Origin: Holophagales bacterium UBA5704 | GTDB lineage: Bacteria > Acidobacteriota > Thermoanaerobaculia > Multivoradales > UBA5704 | DNA: 36,316 nucleotides | Reading direction: 5' to 3' | NCBI GenBank assembly: GCA_002420005.1 | Contig: DIHE01000049.1 | Coordinates: forward strand, 10,900 to 47,215 | In this document: piece by piece, positions 16,246 through 24,577 of the stretch | Position numbering within the stretch: position 1 is the stretch's first letter | Layout of the letters: every line of letters starts with the position of its first letter | Notes under the pieces: generated by a model | What the model saw: only the letters and a program-made list of their open reading frames with translations | Told to the model about the DNA's origin: nothing | Database searches by the model: none | Program-made: the position numbers and the translations under genes

Positions 16246-16803
16246 TTACGCCCGGCTCAGGTACTTGGTCTCGCGGGTGTCGATCAGGATCTTCGTCCCG
16301 ACTTCGATGAACGGCGGCACGTTGACGACCAGGCCGGTCTCCATCTTGGCCGGTTTGTAGGACGAGCTGGCGGTCGCACCCTTGAGACCGGGCTCGGTCT
16401 CCACCACCTCCAGGGTCACCGTGTTCGGCAGCTCGACACCCACCGGCCGTTCCTCATAGAAGTCGACGGAGAGGACCGTGTTGGGCAGGAGGTAGAGCAG
16501 GCTGTCGCCCAGGATCTCGTCGTCCATGGTGATCTGCTCGTAGGTCTCCTGGTTCATGAAGTGGTGCCCGGAGGGGTCGGAGTACAGGTATTCCATCGGG
16601 CTGGTGTCGAGGATCGCCCGCTCCACCTTCTCGGTGGAGCTGAAGCGGTGCTCGAAGCTGTTGCCGTTGCGCAGGTTGCGCATGCGGGCCTGGACGAAGC
16701 CCCGCAGGTTGCCGGGGGTGACGTGGTGAGCGGTCATGACGCGGCAGATGTCGCCCTCGAAGAGGACGCACATGCCGGTTCGCATCTGGCTTGCCTGGAT
16801 CAA
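16246..16803 (-). CDS. efp: Elongation factor P with atypical loop
   Basis: EF-P binds between the P and E sites and rescues ribosomes stalled at polyproline. The 185-residue product has the three-domain layout and the C-terminal signature VVETEPGLKGATASSSYKPA. The tip of domain I, which carries a modified Lys or Arg in studied EF-Ps, reads HVTPGNLRGF: by alignment of PGN with the PGK of E. coli, Asn32 stands where the modified Lys34 would be, with Arg34 two residues on. The start is TTG at 16803, preceded by GGAG on the minus strand; the next ATG (residue 7) would remove conserved N-terminal residues. The upstream EF-G-like gene ends 40 bases before. Confidence 0.92.
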   Translation of the reverse strand: MIQASQMRTGMCVLFEGDICRVMTAHHVTPGNLRGFVQARMRNLRNGNSFEHRFSSTEKVERAILDTSPMEYLYSDPSGHHFMNQETYEQITMDDEILGDSLLYLLPNTVLSVDFYEERPVGVELPNTVTLEVVETEPGLKGATASSSYKPAKMETGLVVNVPPFIEVGTKILIDTRETKYLSRA

Positions 16804-16843
16804 AGTTTCGATCTCCGTTTCGGTGGTTGGGGGCCGGGGAGCG

Positions 16844-18934
16844 CTATTCGTGCTCCTCCTGCCGGTGCTTCTGGTACTCGGCGATGAGCTTGTCCTGCAC
16901 CAGCCGCGGGACCTCCTCGTAGTGGGAGAACTCCATGTGGAAGCTGGAGCGTCCCTGGGTCAGCGCGCGCAGGATACGGGCATACTCGAGCATCTCGGAC
17001 ATGGGGACCAGAGCCTGGATGATCTGGTTGCCGTTGACGGCGTCCATCCCCTGGGGGCGCCCGCGCCGGTGGGAGAGGTCGCCCATGATGTCGCCGGTGA
17101 ACTCTTCGGTGGTGGTGATGTCCACCTTCATGATCGGCTCCAGGATGGTCGGCTTGGCCTTCTCCATGGCGTCCTTGAAGGCCAGGGAGCCGGCGATCTT
17201 GAACGCCATCTCGGAGGAGTCGACGTCGTGGTACTGGCCGTCGAGCAGGCGGACCTTGAAGTCGACCATGGGGTAGCCCGCGAGATAGCCGCGGCGGCGC
17301 GCCTCCTGGATCCCCTTCTCGACCGCCGGCCGGTAGTTGATCGGGATGGCGCCGCCGAAGATCTCGTCGGCGAAGGAGAAGTCCTCGCCGCGCGGCAGGG
17401 GCTCGACCTTGATCTTGCAGTCCGCGAACTGGCCGCGTCCGCCGGTCTGCTTCTTGTGCCGGCCGTGCCCGTCCGCCGGGCGCAGGATGGTCTCGCGGTA
17501 GGGCACTTTCGGCTGGTGGAGGATGACGTCGACGTGGTAGCGGCGCCGCATCTTGGCGACGGCGACCTCGACGTGGATCTGGCCGGTGCCGGAGAGCAGG
17601 TGCTCGTGGGTCTCGGGATCGCGGCCGGCGTGGAGCGCCAGGTCCTCGTCCATGAGCCGGGCGAGCGCTTCGCCGATCTTCTCTTCATCGCCCTTCGACT
17701 TGGGCTCCACGGCGAAGGCCATGGCCGGCTCCGGCACATTGATCCAGCCGAGCTTGACCGGCCGGTCCTTGGCGCACAGGGTGTCGCCGGTCGCGGTGAG
17801 CTTCAGCTTGGCCACGCCGCCGATGTCGCCGGCCACCAGGCGCGGCACCTGGGTGCCCTGCTTGCCCTGGAAGACCATCAGATGCCCGAGCCGCTCCATC
17901 TCCTCGGCACGGCTGTTGTACTCGGCCGTATCGGTGGGGAGGGTGCCGGAGACGGCGCGCAGGAACGAGATCTTGCCGGTGAACGGGTCGGAGAGGGTTT
18001 TGAAGACCAGCGCGGCGATCGGGCCGGCGGGGTCGGCCGTCAGCGTCAGGGCGTCGCCCCCGATGGTGGTGGCCGGGTAGGGGACCACCTCGGCCGGCGA
18101 AGGCAGGACGGTGAGGAAGCTGTCGAGGAGGGACCCGGTGCCGATGCCGTGGGCACCGGCGGAGAGGGTCAGCGGGAAGATCTGGCGCCGGGCCACCGCG
18201 CGGCGCAGGCCGGCCTCCAGGTCCTCCTGGGCCAGGTTGCCCGTCTCGAAGAAGCCTTCCATCAGCTTGTCGTCGGTCTCGGCGACGGCTTCGACGAGCT
18301 CGGCGCGCAGGGTCGCCGCCGTCTCGGCGAGATCCGCCGGGATCTCCACCGGCTCGGCCTTGCCGTTGCCGTCGCGGGTGAAGCGCCAGGCTTTCTCGCG
18401 GACGAGGTCGATGACGCCGGAGAAGCCGTTCTCCTGGCCGATGGGAAGCTGGACCGGGCGGATCGAGCGGCCGAAGCGCTTGTGGAGGCCGCCCAGGGTG
18501 CGGTCGAAGTCGGCGCGCTCGCGGTCCATCTTGGTGAGGTGGATCATCACCGGCTGTCCGAGCTCCTCGGCGGTGGCCCACACCTTCTCGGTGTTGACCT
18601 CGACGCCCGAGACGCCGTTGACGCAGAGAAGCACCGCGTCGGCGGCTCGCATCCCCGAGAGGGTCTCGGAGAAGAAGATCCCGTACCCGGGACAGTCGAT
18701 GAGGTTGATCTTGTGCTGCTGCCAGGGGGCGTAACAGACGGCGAGGCCGATCGAGATCTTGCGCTCGATTTCTTCCGGGTCGAAGTCGGTGAGGGTGTTT
18801 CCGTCCTCGACCCGGTTGAAGCGCGTCGTGACGCCGCTGGTGTAAAGCAGCGCACTCACGAGCGTGGTCTTACCGGTGTCATTGTGCCCGGCGACTGCGA
18901 CGTTGCGGATGCGCTCCGGCTTATCCACTTGCAT
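16844..18934 (-). CDS. EF-G-like translational GTPase (second-type, FusA2-like)
   Basis: The 696-residue product has all EF-G domains in order. The GTPase motifs are altered relative to classical EF-G: G1 GHNDTGKT (16-23), G3 DCPGY (80-84) with Tyr84 where EF-G has the catalytic His, and G4 TKMD (134-137) in place of NKMD. Later parts include GTGQIHVEVAVAKMRRRYHV and GDIMGDLSHRRGRPQGMD of domains III-V. This matches the EF-G-like paralogues of unclear function found in many bacteria (for example Thermus EF-G-2) rather than the housekeeping fusA. AAGGAGG lies 7 bases upstream of ATG 18934. It is followed by efp. Confidence 0.88.
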   Translation of the reverse strand: MQVDKPERIRNVAVAGHNDTGKTTLVSALLYTSGVTTRFNRVEDGNTLTDFDPEEIERKISIGLAVCYAPWQQHKINLIDCPGYGIFFSETLSGMRAADAVLLCVNGVSGVEVNTEKVWATAEELGQPVMIHLTKMDRERADFDRTLGGLHKRFGRSIRPVQLPIGQENGFSGVIDLVREKAWRFTRDGNGKAEPVEIPADLAETAATLRAELVEAVAETDDKLMEGFFETGNLAQEDLEAGLRRAVARRQIFPLTLSAGAHGIGTGSLLDSFLTVLPSPAEVVPYPATTIGGDALTLTADPAGPIAALVFKTLSDPFTGKISFLRAVSGTLPTDTAEYNSRAEEMERLGHLMVFQGKQGTQVPRLVAGDIGGVAKLKLTATGDTLCAKDRPVKLGWINVPEPAMAFAVEPKSKGDEEKIGEALARLMDEDLALHAGRDPETHEHLLSGTGQIHVEVAVAKMRRRYHVDVILHQPKVPYRETILRPADGHGRHKKQTGGRGQFADCKIKVEPLPRGEDFSFADEIFGGAIPINYRPAVEKGIQEARRRGYLAGYPMVDFKVRLLDGQYHDVDSSEMAFKIAGSLAFKDAMEKAKPTILEPIMKVDITTTEEFTGDIMGDLSHRRGRPQGMDAVNGNQIIQALVPMSEMLEYARILRALTQGRSSFHMEFSHYEEVPRLVQDKLIAEYQKHRQEEHE

Positions 18935-18973
18935 CGGTCGGCCTCCTTCAAAAGGACACGGTCAAGGGCGGGA

Positions 18974-18982
18974 AATATACCA
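18974..18982 (-). promoter_or_regulatory. Extended -10 promoter for the EF-G-like gene
   Basis: On the minus strand the bases read TGGTATATT (18982 to 18974): a TG dinucleotide one base before TATATT, an extended -10 element. No clear -35 is found, which extended -10 promoters do not need. The predicted transcript has a leader of roughly 33 bases with a strong AAGGAGG site (18948 to 18942) before ATG 18934. Confidence 0.55.
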
Positions 18983-19059
18983 CAGGGCCGCCTCCGCTCC
19001 GCCGCGCGGCCGTCACGGCCAAACCGCAGGAAACTCTGGCGTTTATCTCCTGGACGGGT

Positions 19060-19088
19060 TTGACTCGGCGGCGCCGGAGCCCTAGAAT
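19060..19088 (+). promoter_or_regulatory. Sigma-70-type promoter for the second kinase gene
   Basis: TTGACT (19060-19065), exactly 17 bases, then TAGAAT (19083-19088). Transcription would begin near 19095 and the ATG is at 19100, so the leader is about five bases and cannot contain a ribosome-binding site. The same -35 hexamer occurs before the toxin-antitoxin genes at 6322, and the same TAGAATCC before the MFS gene at 5055. Confidence 0.7.
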
Positions 19089-19099
19089 CCTCCCAGCTC

Positions 19100-21127
19100 A
19101 TGCTGCCCCTCACTCCGACCCGGCTCGGCCGTTACGAAGTGCTTGACGAAATCGGCAAGGGTGCCATGGGGGTCGTGTACCTGGCGCGCGATCCGCTCAT
19201 CGGCCGGCTCGTCGCCTTGAAGACGTTCCGCATCGGGTACTCGGTCAAGGACCAGGAGATGGAGCAGTTCCGGGCGCGCTTCCTGCGCGAGGCGCAGAGC
19301 GCCGGCATCCTCAGCCACCCCAACATCGTCACCATCCATGACGTGGTGGAGCAGAGCGAGGACGGCGTCGCCTTCATCGCCATGGAGTACGTGCGGGGGA
19401 CGAACCTGAAGCTCCTCCTCCAGGCGGAGCAGCCGCTGACCCTGCCGTTCGTCGTCGAGGTCATCGCCCAGGTGGCCGATGCGCTCGACTACGCCCACTC
19501 CTACAAGGTCATCCACCGCGACGTGAAGCCGGCGAACATCCTGATCACGGCGGACAACCGGGTCAAGATCACCGATTTCGGCATCGCCCGCCTGAACACG
19601 TCGAACCTCACCCAGGAAGGGCAGCTCCTCGGCACGCCGAACTACATGGCGCCGGAGCAGATCCAGGGCAAGGAGGTCGACCACCGGGCCGACCTGTTCG
19701 CCCTCGGGGTGGTCCTTTACGAGATGCTCACCCGGCACAAGCCGTTCCAGGGCGAGAACCTGACGGTGGTCAGCCACCGCATCGTCTATGACCACTTCAC
19801 CCCGCCCAAGGACTACGTGCAGAACCTGCCGCCCGGCCTGGAGGGGGTGCTCGCCCGCGCTCTCGACAAAGATCCGGCCCGGCGGTACCAGAAGGCGAAG
19901 GAGATGGTGGCGGACCTGCGCCGCGTGTCCGGGGCGCTCGCCGGGGACGATCTGAACGAGACGCAGAGCATGGTGACGATGGCGCCGATCCTGCCGGTGC
20001 CGCCACAGGCCGGCGCCGGTTCCTCCCGGGCGCAGGCGCAGGACCACGGCACGATGGTGACGCCGCCGTCGGTCATCCTGTCGCCGCCGCCCTTGCCGCC
20101 GCCCCCGCCGCTCGATGCGACCTCCGGCTCGGTGGCCGTGCCACCCTCCGCCGCCGCGCCGGCCGTTTCCACCACCACCCACTCCACCCGCCCGACGGTG
20201 CGCCGGCCTCTGGTGGTTCCCGGCCGTCTCGTGTTGGGAGCGAGCGTCGCGTCGCTCGCCGTTCTCGCCGTGGCCGCCGCCGCGTTCGGCTGGCTCTGGT
20301 GGTCGACGCCCAAGGCCGGCCGGGACGCCGCAGAGGACGCGATGCAGAGGCAGGTGGTCCAGCAGGTCCAGGCCGGCCGGCAGGCTCTGCAAGAGGGGCG
20401 GCCGGAGGGCGCCGCCGTCGCGTTCGGGCAGGCGGAGGCGGTCGCTCCCGAGCCGCAGAAAGAGCGCCTCCGTGCCGCCCGGATGAAGGCGGAGGCGCAG
20501 GCCCAGGCGCTCAGCCAGCTCGACGGCCGCCAGCGGCAGGTGGCAGAGCGTCTGCTGGTGGCCGAGGAGGCTCTCAAGAATCGGCAGTATCAAGAGGCCT
20601 TGACCGCCGCCGAGGCTGCGCTCGCCCTGGATGCGGCCCACCCGAGGGCGAAAGCCATCCGGTCCTTCGCCCAGATCGCCCTGGCGAGCCTGCAAGAGAA
20701 GGCGACGAGGCGGCGCCAGCAACGCCCCACGCAGGTGGCGGAGGAGACGCCGCCCCCGGTCGCTCCGGCGCCCGCGCCGATAGAGACGGTGGAGCCGGAA
20801 GAGGCGGCTCCGCAGACCGCCACGCTGCGCATCAGCATTCAGTCCGACATGCCGGGCCTGGCTTCAGTGCGTGTGCACGTGAACGGGCGCAACGTCTTTC
20901 AGGGATCGGTCGGTGAAAAGGGCAACCTGATGCGCAAGGGCAAAGGGGGACGGGTGGACGCCGGGAGCGAAGTTCCAGCCGGCAATGCCAGCGTCGAGGT
21001 CTGGGTGACGCCTCCCGGCCGGCCGGCGGAGCGCTTCCCGGTCTCCGGCAATTTCCCAGGCGGCTCGACCCGCACTTTGAGCATCCGCCTCTCCGCCTCC
21101 GGCCAGGCGGGTGTCAGCTTGAACTGA
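19100..21127 (+). CDS. Membrane Ser/Thr protein kinase (PknB-like)
   Basis: The 675-residue product has a complete kinase domain (about 11-275): GKGAMGVVYLAR, K41 in VALKTF, HRDVKPAN at 139-146, DFG at 159-161 and APEQ at 184-187. A Pro-rich linker (about 295-365) leads to a single membrane helix at about 377-401. The outer part has a helical, repeat-like segment (about 405-545) that may be TPR-related, a Pro/Glu-rich linker, and a C-terminal beta-rich domain of about 95 residues starting ATLRISIQSDMPG that I do not recognise. It probably autophosphorylates and relays a cell-surface signal, but no input is evident. It is divergent from the EF-G-like gene and ends 17 bases from the M16 gene. 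Confidence 0.9.
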   Translation: MLPLTPTRLGRYEVLDEIGKGAMGVVYLARDPLIGRLVALKTFRIGYSVKDQEMEQFRARFLREAQSAGILSHPNIVTIHDVVEQSEDGVAFIAMEYVRGTNLKLLLQAEQPLTLPFVVEVIAQVADALDYAHSYKVIHRDVKPANILITADNRVKITDFGIARLNTSNLTQEGQLLGTPNYMAPEQIQGKEVDHRADLFALGVVLYEMLTRHKPFQGENLTVVSHRIVYDHFTPPKDYVQNLPPGLEGVLARALDKDPARRYQKAKEMVADLRRVSGALAGDDLNETQSMVTMAPILPVPPQAGAGSSRAQAQDHGTMVTPPSVILSPPPLPPPPPLDATSGSVAVPPSAAAPAVSTTTHSTRPTVRRPLVVPGRLVLGASVASLAVLAVAAAAFGWLWWSTPKAGRDAAEDAMQRQVVQQVQAGRQALQEGRPEGAAVAFGQAEAVAPEPQKERLRAARMKAEAQAQALSQLDGRQRQVAERLLVAEEALKNRQYQEALTAAEAALALDAAHPRAKAIRSFAQIALASLQEKATRRRQQRPTQVAEETPPPVAPAPAPIETVEPEEAAPQTATLRISIQSDMPGLASVRVHVNGRNVFQGSVGEKGNLMRKGKGGRVDAGSEVPAGNASVEVWVTPPGRPAERFPVSGNFPGGSTRTLSIRLSASGQAGVSLN

Positions 21128-21144
21128 AGCTCTCTTTCGAAGCC

Positions 21145-22503
21145 TTACCCCGGCACCGGCAGCACCGTCACCGGCCCCAGTGTTTCGAGCTGGGGCACCA
21201 GCGCTTCGGCGGGGCCGACCGCGACGACGGCCATGTGGTCGGGGTGGATGCGGCGCTGCGCGACGGTGAGCAGCTCTTCGCGGGTGATCGCCGGGAGGCG
21301 TTCCAGATAGCGCTCGTAGTAGTCGTTCGGCAGGCCGTAGACGGCGAGCGTCTCCAGCCGGCGGGCGAGGTCGGAAGCGCCCTGGAAGGTGTAGGGGAAG
21401 ACGCCGCGCACGTAGCTCACGGTCTCCTCCAGCTCGTGCGGCTCGACGAGCTCCTCGCGGATGCGGCGCAGCTCCCCCAGGGTCTCCACCGCCGCGGCAC
21501 CGGTGGACGCGGTGGCCACCGCGACGTCGACCACGAAGGGGCCGGGTCCGAGGCGTGGCGAGAGGCGGGTCGAGGCGCCGTAGGTGTAGGCGTGGCGTTC
21601 CCGCAGGTTCAGGTTGATCCGGCTGGTGAACTTGCCGCCCACCAGGGTGTTGAGCACGATCATCGGGATGTAGTCGGGATCGGTGCGCGGCACGCCGACG
21701 TGACCGAGGCGCAGCTCGGTCTGTGCACCGCCCGGGCGGTCCACGACGTAGACCTGGAGGCCGGGAAGGGGTTCCGGGTTGATCTCGGGCCGCGGCGGCG
21801 GACCTGGAGGGAGGCTGGAGAAGCGCGCTTCGGCCTCGCGCAGGATCGCCTCCGGATCGAGATCGCCCACCGCGATGAGCCGGGAGCCATGCAGGGTATA
21901 GCAAGCCCGGTAGAACGCCACCAGGTCGTCGCGGGTGAGCGCCGCCACGGTCTCGGGGTGGCCGTGGAGAGGGTGGTCGTACACCGTTCCTTCGTAGAGC
22001 ACGGCGGCGAGGCGGTCCTCGGCGAGCAGGCCCGGGTCTTGCCGGCGCCGCACGATCTCGGTGAGGCGCTGTTTGCGCAGCCGCTCGATCTCCTCCTCGG
22101 GAAAGGTGGGCTCGGTGGCGACCTCGGCGATCAGCTCCAGGCCGGCGGGCAGGTGCTCGGCGAGAAGGCCGGTGGCGAGGTAGCCCTCGTCCCAGTCGAT
22201 CCCGGCGCCGAAGGAGCCGCCCAGGCGTTCGACGAAGGTGGCGATCTCCAGGGCATTGCGCCGCCGGGTTCCCTCGTCGATGACGCCGGCGGTGAGCGCG
22301 GCGAGCCCTTCTTTGCCGCGCGGATCGTAGAGGCCGCCGCCCGGTGTCACCAGCTCCAGGCTGACCAGGGGGACGTCGTCCAGCCGGGCCGCCAGCACTT
22401 CCAGGCCGTTGGCCAGGGTGTGGCGCAGGAACGGCGGAAAGTGGAAGGCCCGCGCCCGGCCGGGAGCCGGGGGGACGGTGCGATCCGGCCGCATGGCGGT
22501 CAT
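21145..22503 (-). CDS. M16-family peptidase, catalytically silent subunit
   Basis: The 452-residue product has the two-lobed M16 (insulinase/processing-peptidase) structure. The HxxEH zinc motif is absent: the matching segment reads GLAALTAGVIDEGTR, which is typical for the non-catalytic partner in heterodimeric M16 pairs. DDLVAFYRACYTLHGSRLIAVGD is the characteristic end of the first lobe. The start (ATG 22503) overlaps the stop of the preceding active M16 gene as ATGA, so the two are translationally coupled and probably form a heterodimer. A second ATG three codons on (22494) is an alternative start. Confidence 0.9.
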   Translation of the reverse strand: MTAMRPDRTVPPAPGRARAFHFPPFLRHTLANGLEVLAARLDDVPLVSLELVTPGGGLYDPRGKEGLAALTAGVIDEGTRRRNALEIATFVERLGGSFGAGIDWDEGYLATGLLAEHLPAGLELIAEVATEPTFPEEEIERLRKQRLTEIVRRRQDPGLLAEDRLAAVLYEGTVYDHPLHGHPETVAALTRDDLVAFYRACYTLHGSRLIAVGDLDPEAILREAEARFSSLPPGPPPRPEINPEPLPGLQVYVVDRPGGAQTELRLGHVGVPRTDPDYIPMIVLNTLVGGKFTSRINLNLRERHAYTYGASTRLSPRLGPGPFVVDVAVATASTGAAAVETLGELRRIREELVEPHELEETVSYVRGVFPYTFQGASDLARRLETLAVYGLPNDYYERYLERLPAITREELLTVAQRRIHPDHMAVVAVGPAEALVPQLETLGPVTVLPVPG

Positions 22504-23783
22504 GGATGGGATTCCCGGGGCACGAAGAGGAGGGAGGCGCGGTTGCCCGCCACCAGAAACTCCGCCGCGAAGTCGCGCAGCTCGCGTCCGTCGAGGTCCA
22601 TGTACTGCTCGATCTCCCGGTTGATCCCGCCGGGATCGTCGAAGTAGGTGGTGAGCTGGGAGAAGACATCGGCCCGGGTCTCCAGCTTCTGGAGGGCCGT
22701 GAAGTGCTCGGTGAGCATGCGGTTCCTGGCGCGCTCCAGGTCCGCGGGCGCCGGCAGCTCGCCGGCCGCGCGGTCGAGGTGCTCGATCAGAGCTTGTTCG
22801 AGCACCTCCGCCGCCACGCCGGGCCGGGCGGTGGCGACCACCATGAACGTGGCGCCGGCCTCGTAGGGGCTGATATAGGCGCCCACGTCCTGGGCGATCT
22901 GGCGGTTGTAGACCAGGTCTTGGAACAGGCGGCTCGACTTGCCGCCGGAGAGCGTCGCGGTCAGCAGGTCCGCCGCGTACCAGGCGCGCCGCCCGTACGC
23001 CGGGCCGCGGAAGCCGAGGTAGATGCGGGGGAGGCGCACGTCGTCCGGCCGCACTTCGCGCTGCTCGCCGCCCAGAGGGGCCGTGGGGATCACGACCGGC
23101 GGCTTGGGCGGCCCCGCGGGGATCTCGCCGAACCAGCGCTCCACCTGGACGATCGCGTCGTCCGGATCGATGTCGCCCACCACCGAGAGCACCGCGTTGT
23201 TCGGCGTGTAGTAGGTGCGGAAGAAGGTGCGCACCTCCTCCAGCGTGGCCGCCGCGATGTCGTCCATGTAACCGATCACCGGCCAGCGGTAGGGATGGCC
23301 GGGTGGATAGAGCAGCTCGTGCAGCCGCTCGCCGGCCATGCCGTACGGCATGTTCTCGATCCGCTGGCGGCGTTCGTTCATCACCACATCGCGCTGGGTG
23401 TCCAGGTTCTGCTGGGTCAGCGCGGGCAGCAGGTAGCCCATGCGATCCGCTTCCAGCCAGAGGCCGAGCTCGAGGTGGTGGGACGGCAAGGTCTCGTAGT
23501 AGTTCGTGCGGTCGTACCAGGTGGAGCCGTTGGCCACCCCGCCGACCTGCTGGACGAGGCGGAAGTGGTCGTTGGTCCCCACGTGCTCGCTGCCCTGGAA
23601 CAGCATGTGCTCGAACAGATGGGCGAATCCGGTACGGCCCGGCTGCTCGTTCTTCGAGCCGACGTGATACCAGACGTTCACCGTGACCAGCGGCAGCCGC
23701 GGATCGCGGTGGAGGACCACCCGCAGGCCGTTGTCGAGGGTATGGCGTTGAAAACCGAGGTCGACTGGGGTGGATCGGCTCAT
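22500..23783 (-). CDS. M16-family zinc peptidase, active subunit
   Basis: The 427-residue product carries the inverted zinc motif HLFEH at 55-59 and the third ligand E137 in VVMNERRQR, so the active site is complete. GGVANGSTWYDRTNYYETLP and VGDIDPDDAIVQVERWFG are standard for bacterial M16 proteins. No clear signal peptide is visible from ATG 23783, so the pair may be cytosolic, or the true start may lie further up; the open frame extends to 24056, but the added sequence does not look like protein of this family. A promoter with a perfect TTGACA lies at 23834-23863. It overlaps the silent partner gene by four bases. Confidence 0.92.
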   Translation of the reverse strand: MSRSTPVDLGFQRHTLDNGLRVVLHRDPRLPLVTVNVWYHVGSKNEQPGRTGFAHLFEHMLFQGSEHVGTNDHFRLVQQVGGVANGSTWYDRTNYYETLPSHHLELGLWLEADRMGYLLPALTQQNLDTQRDVVMNERRQRIENMPYGMAGERLHELLYPPGHPYRWPVIGYMDDIAAATLEEVRTFFRTYYTPNNAVLSVVGDIDPDDAIVQVERWFGEIPAGPPKPPVVIPTAPLGGEQREVRPDDVRLPRIYLGFRGPAYGRRAWYAADLLTATLSGGKSSRLFQDLVYNRQIAQDVGAYISPYEAGATFMVVATARPGVAAEVLEQALIEHLDRAAGELPAPADLERARNRMLTEHFTALQKLETRADVFSQLTTYFDDPGGINREIEQYMDLDGRELRDFAAEFLVAGNRASLLFVPRESHP

Positions 23784-23833
23784 CTGCAAGGGGGGATCGG
23801 AAGGCTCGGGTGCGTATCGTCGATGCGGTTTGC

Positions 23834-23863
23834 AGTGTAGTGACCCCCCTCCCGGAGTGTCAA
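23834..23863 (-). promoter_or_regulatory. Promoter for the M16 pair
   Basis: On the minus strand TTGACA (23863 to 23858) is followed after 18 bases by TACACT (23839 to 23834). The -35 is a perfect consensus. The leader to ATG 23783 would be about 44 bases. This supports the chosen start rather than a longer frame upstream. Confidence 0.6.
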
Positions 23864-23907
23864 GGAGGATTCCGGAGCCCCTTGCCTTGCGGTAGGATGG
23901 AGATCTT

Positions 23908-24111
23908 ATGCACGCCACCTCGACGTCGTCTCCCGGCAAAAGGTCCCACCGGATCGCCGAGCAGATCCTTTCCGCCTCCGCGCCGCTCGCTCCGGGCTGC
24001 ACTCCCGCCGCGCCACGCCTCAGCCGGGAGGAGATTGAGGATCTGGTGTCTCGCACTCTGGACAGGGAGCTGGCTCGGCTGGAGACGACGACCCCGGCCG
24101 GCTCCGCTTGA
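23908..24111 (+). CDS. Small hypothetical protein
   Basis: A 67-codon frame lies divergent from the M16 pair. I do not recognise the product. It is Ser/Pro/Ala-rich at first and ends with a charged, probably helical segment SREEIEDLVSRTLDRELARLE. A purine-rich GGATGGAG lies 5 bases before ATG 23908 and TAGGAT at 23893-23898 could be a -10 box. Its last 92 bases overlap, convergently, the 3' end of the lipoprotein gene on the other strand, so at least one of the two ends may be wrong. The helical segment makes this frame plausible but not certain. Confidence 0.45.
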   Translation: MHATSTSSPGKRSHRIAEQILSASAPLAPGCTPAAPRLSREEIEDLVSRTLDRELARLETTTPAGSA

Positions 24112-24577
24112 ACGGGCAGCCGTTGAAGCGGCCCTCCACCGTGCCGGTGCCCGCCGGCCCGTCATAGCTCCCGTCCATCTCTCCGCCGAGCACCAGGTCA
24201 TCCGATCCCGCGATGGGGTTGGCGCGCCGGATCTCGACGCGGACCTCGCCGGTCGAGCCGGCCAGAGCGCCCGTGGGTTGGCGTCCGGTGATGAAGACTT
24301 TCCCTCGATAGGTCCCCGTCCCGTGGAAGGGGTCGATCCGGACGGCCACGGTCGGGAGGTCCGGGTCGCCGGTGCGCAGGTTGATCTGCAGCCCGTCCCG
24401 GTCGTGGGGTACGCATCGTGCGGTGATCCTTCCTGCGAAACGCCAGCTCCCTTCCACCTGCAACCGTGCGCCGCGCTCACCCGCCCCGGGATGCCACCGC
24501 GAAGGGGCCTCGGAATCAGCGCCGCAGCCGGCGAGAGCGAGCCAGCCCAGGACCAGCGATGCGCGCAGGCGGCTCAT
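24020..24577 (-). CDS. Hypothetical lipoprotein
   Basis: The 185-residue product begins with a lipoprotein signal (LVLGWLALAGCGAD, Cys18 as the lipidation site), so it should be anchored in a membrane facing the periplasm. The rest looks like a beta-rich domain with several Gly/Thr-rich strands (GSWRFAGRITARCVPHD, GTGTYRGKVFITGRQP, DGSYDGPAGTGTVEG); I recognise no family. The Pro/Ser-rich last 25 residues are low-complexity and overlap a frame on the other strand. It starts on the last base of the ABC1 gene stop (TGATG arrangement), which suggests coupled translation with that membrane-associated kinase. Confidence 0.7.
   Translation of the reverse strand: MSRLRASLVLGWLALAGCGADSEAPSRWHPGAGERGARLQVEGSWRFAGRITARCVPHDRDGLQINLRTGDPDLPTVAVRIDPFHGTGTYRGKVFITGRQPTGALAGSTGEVRVEIRRANPIAGSDDLVLGGEMDGSYDGPAGTGTVEGRFNGCPFKRSRPGSSSPAEPAPCPECETPDPQSPPG

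Noticed and set aside
16736..19063. A 775-codon open frame on the plus strand
   Set aside because: Antisense to the EF-G-like gene, which carries all GTPase motifs.
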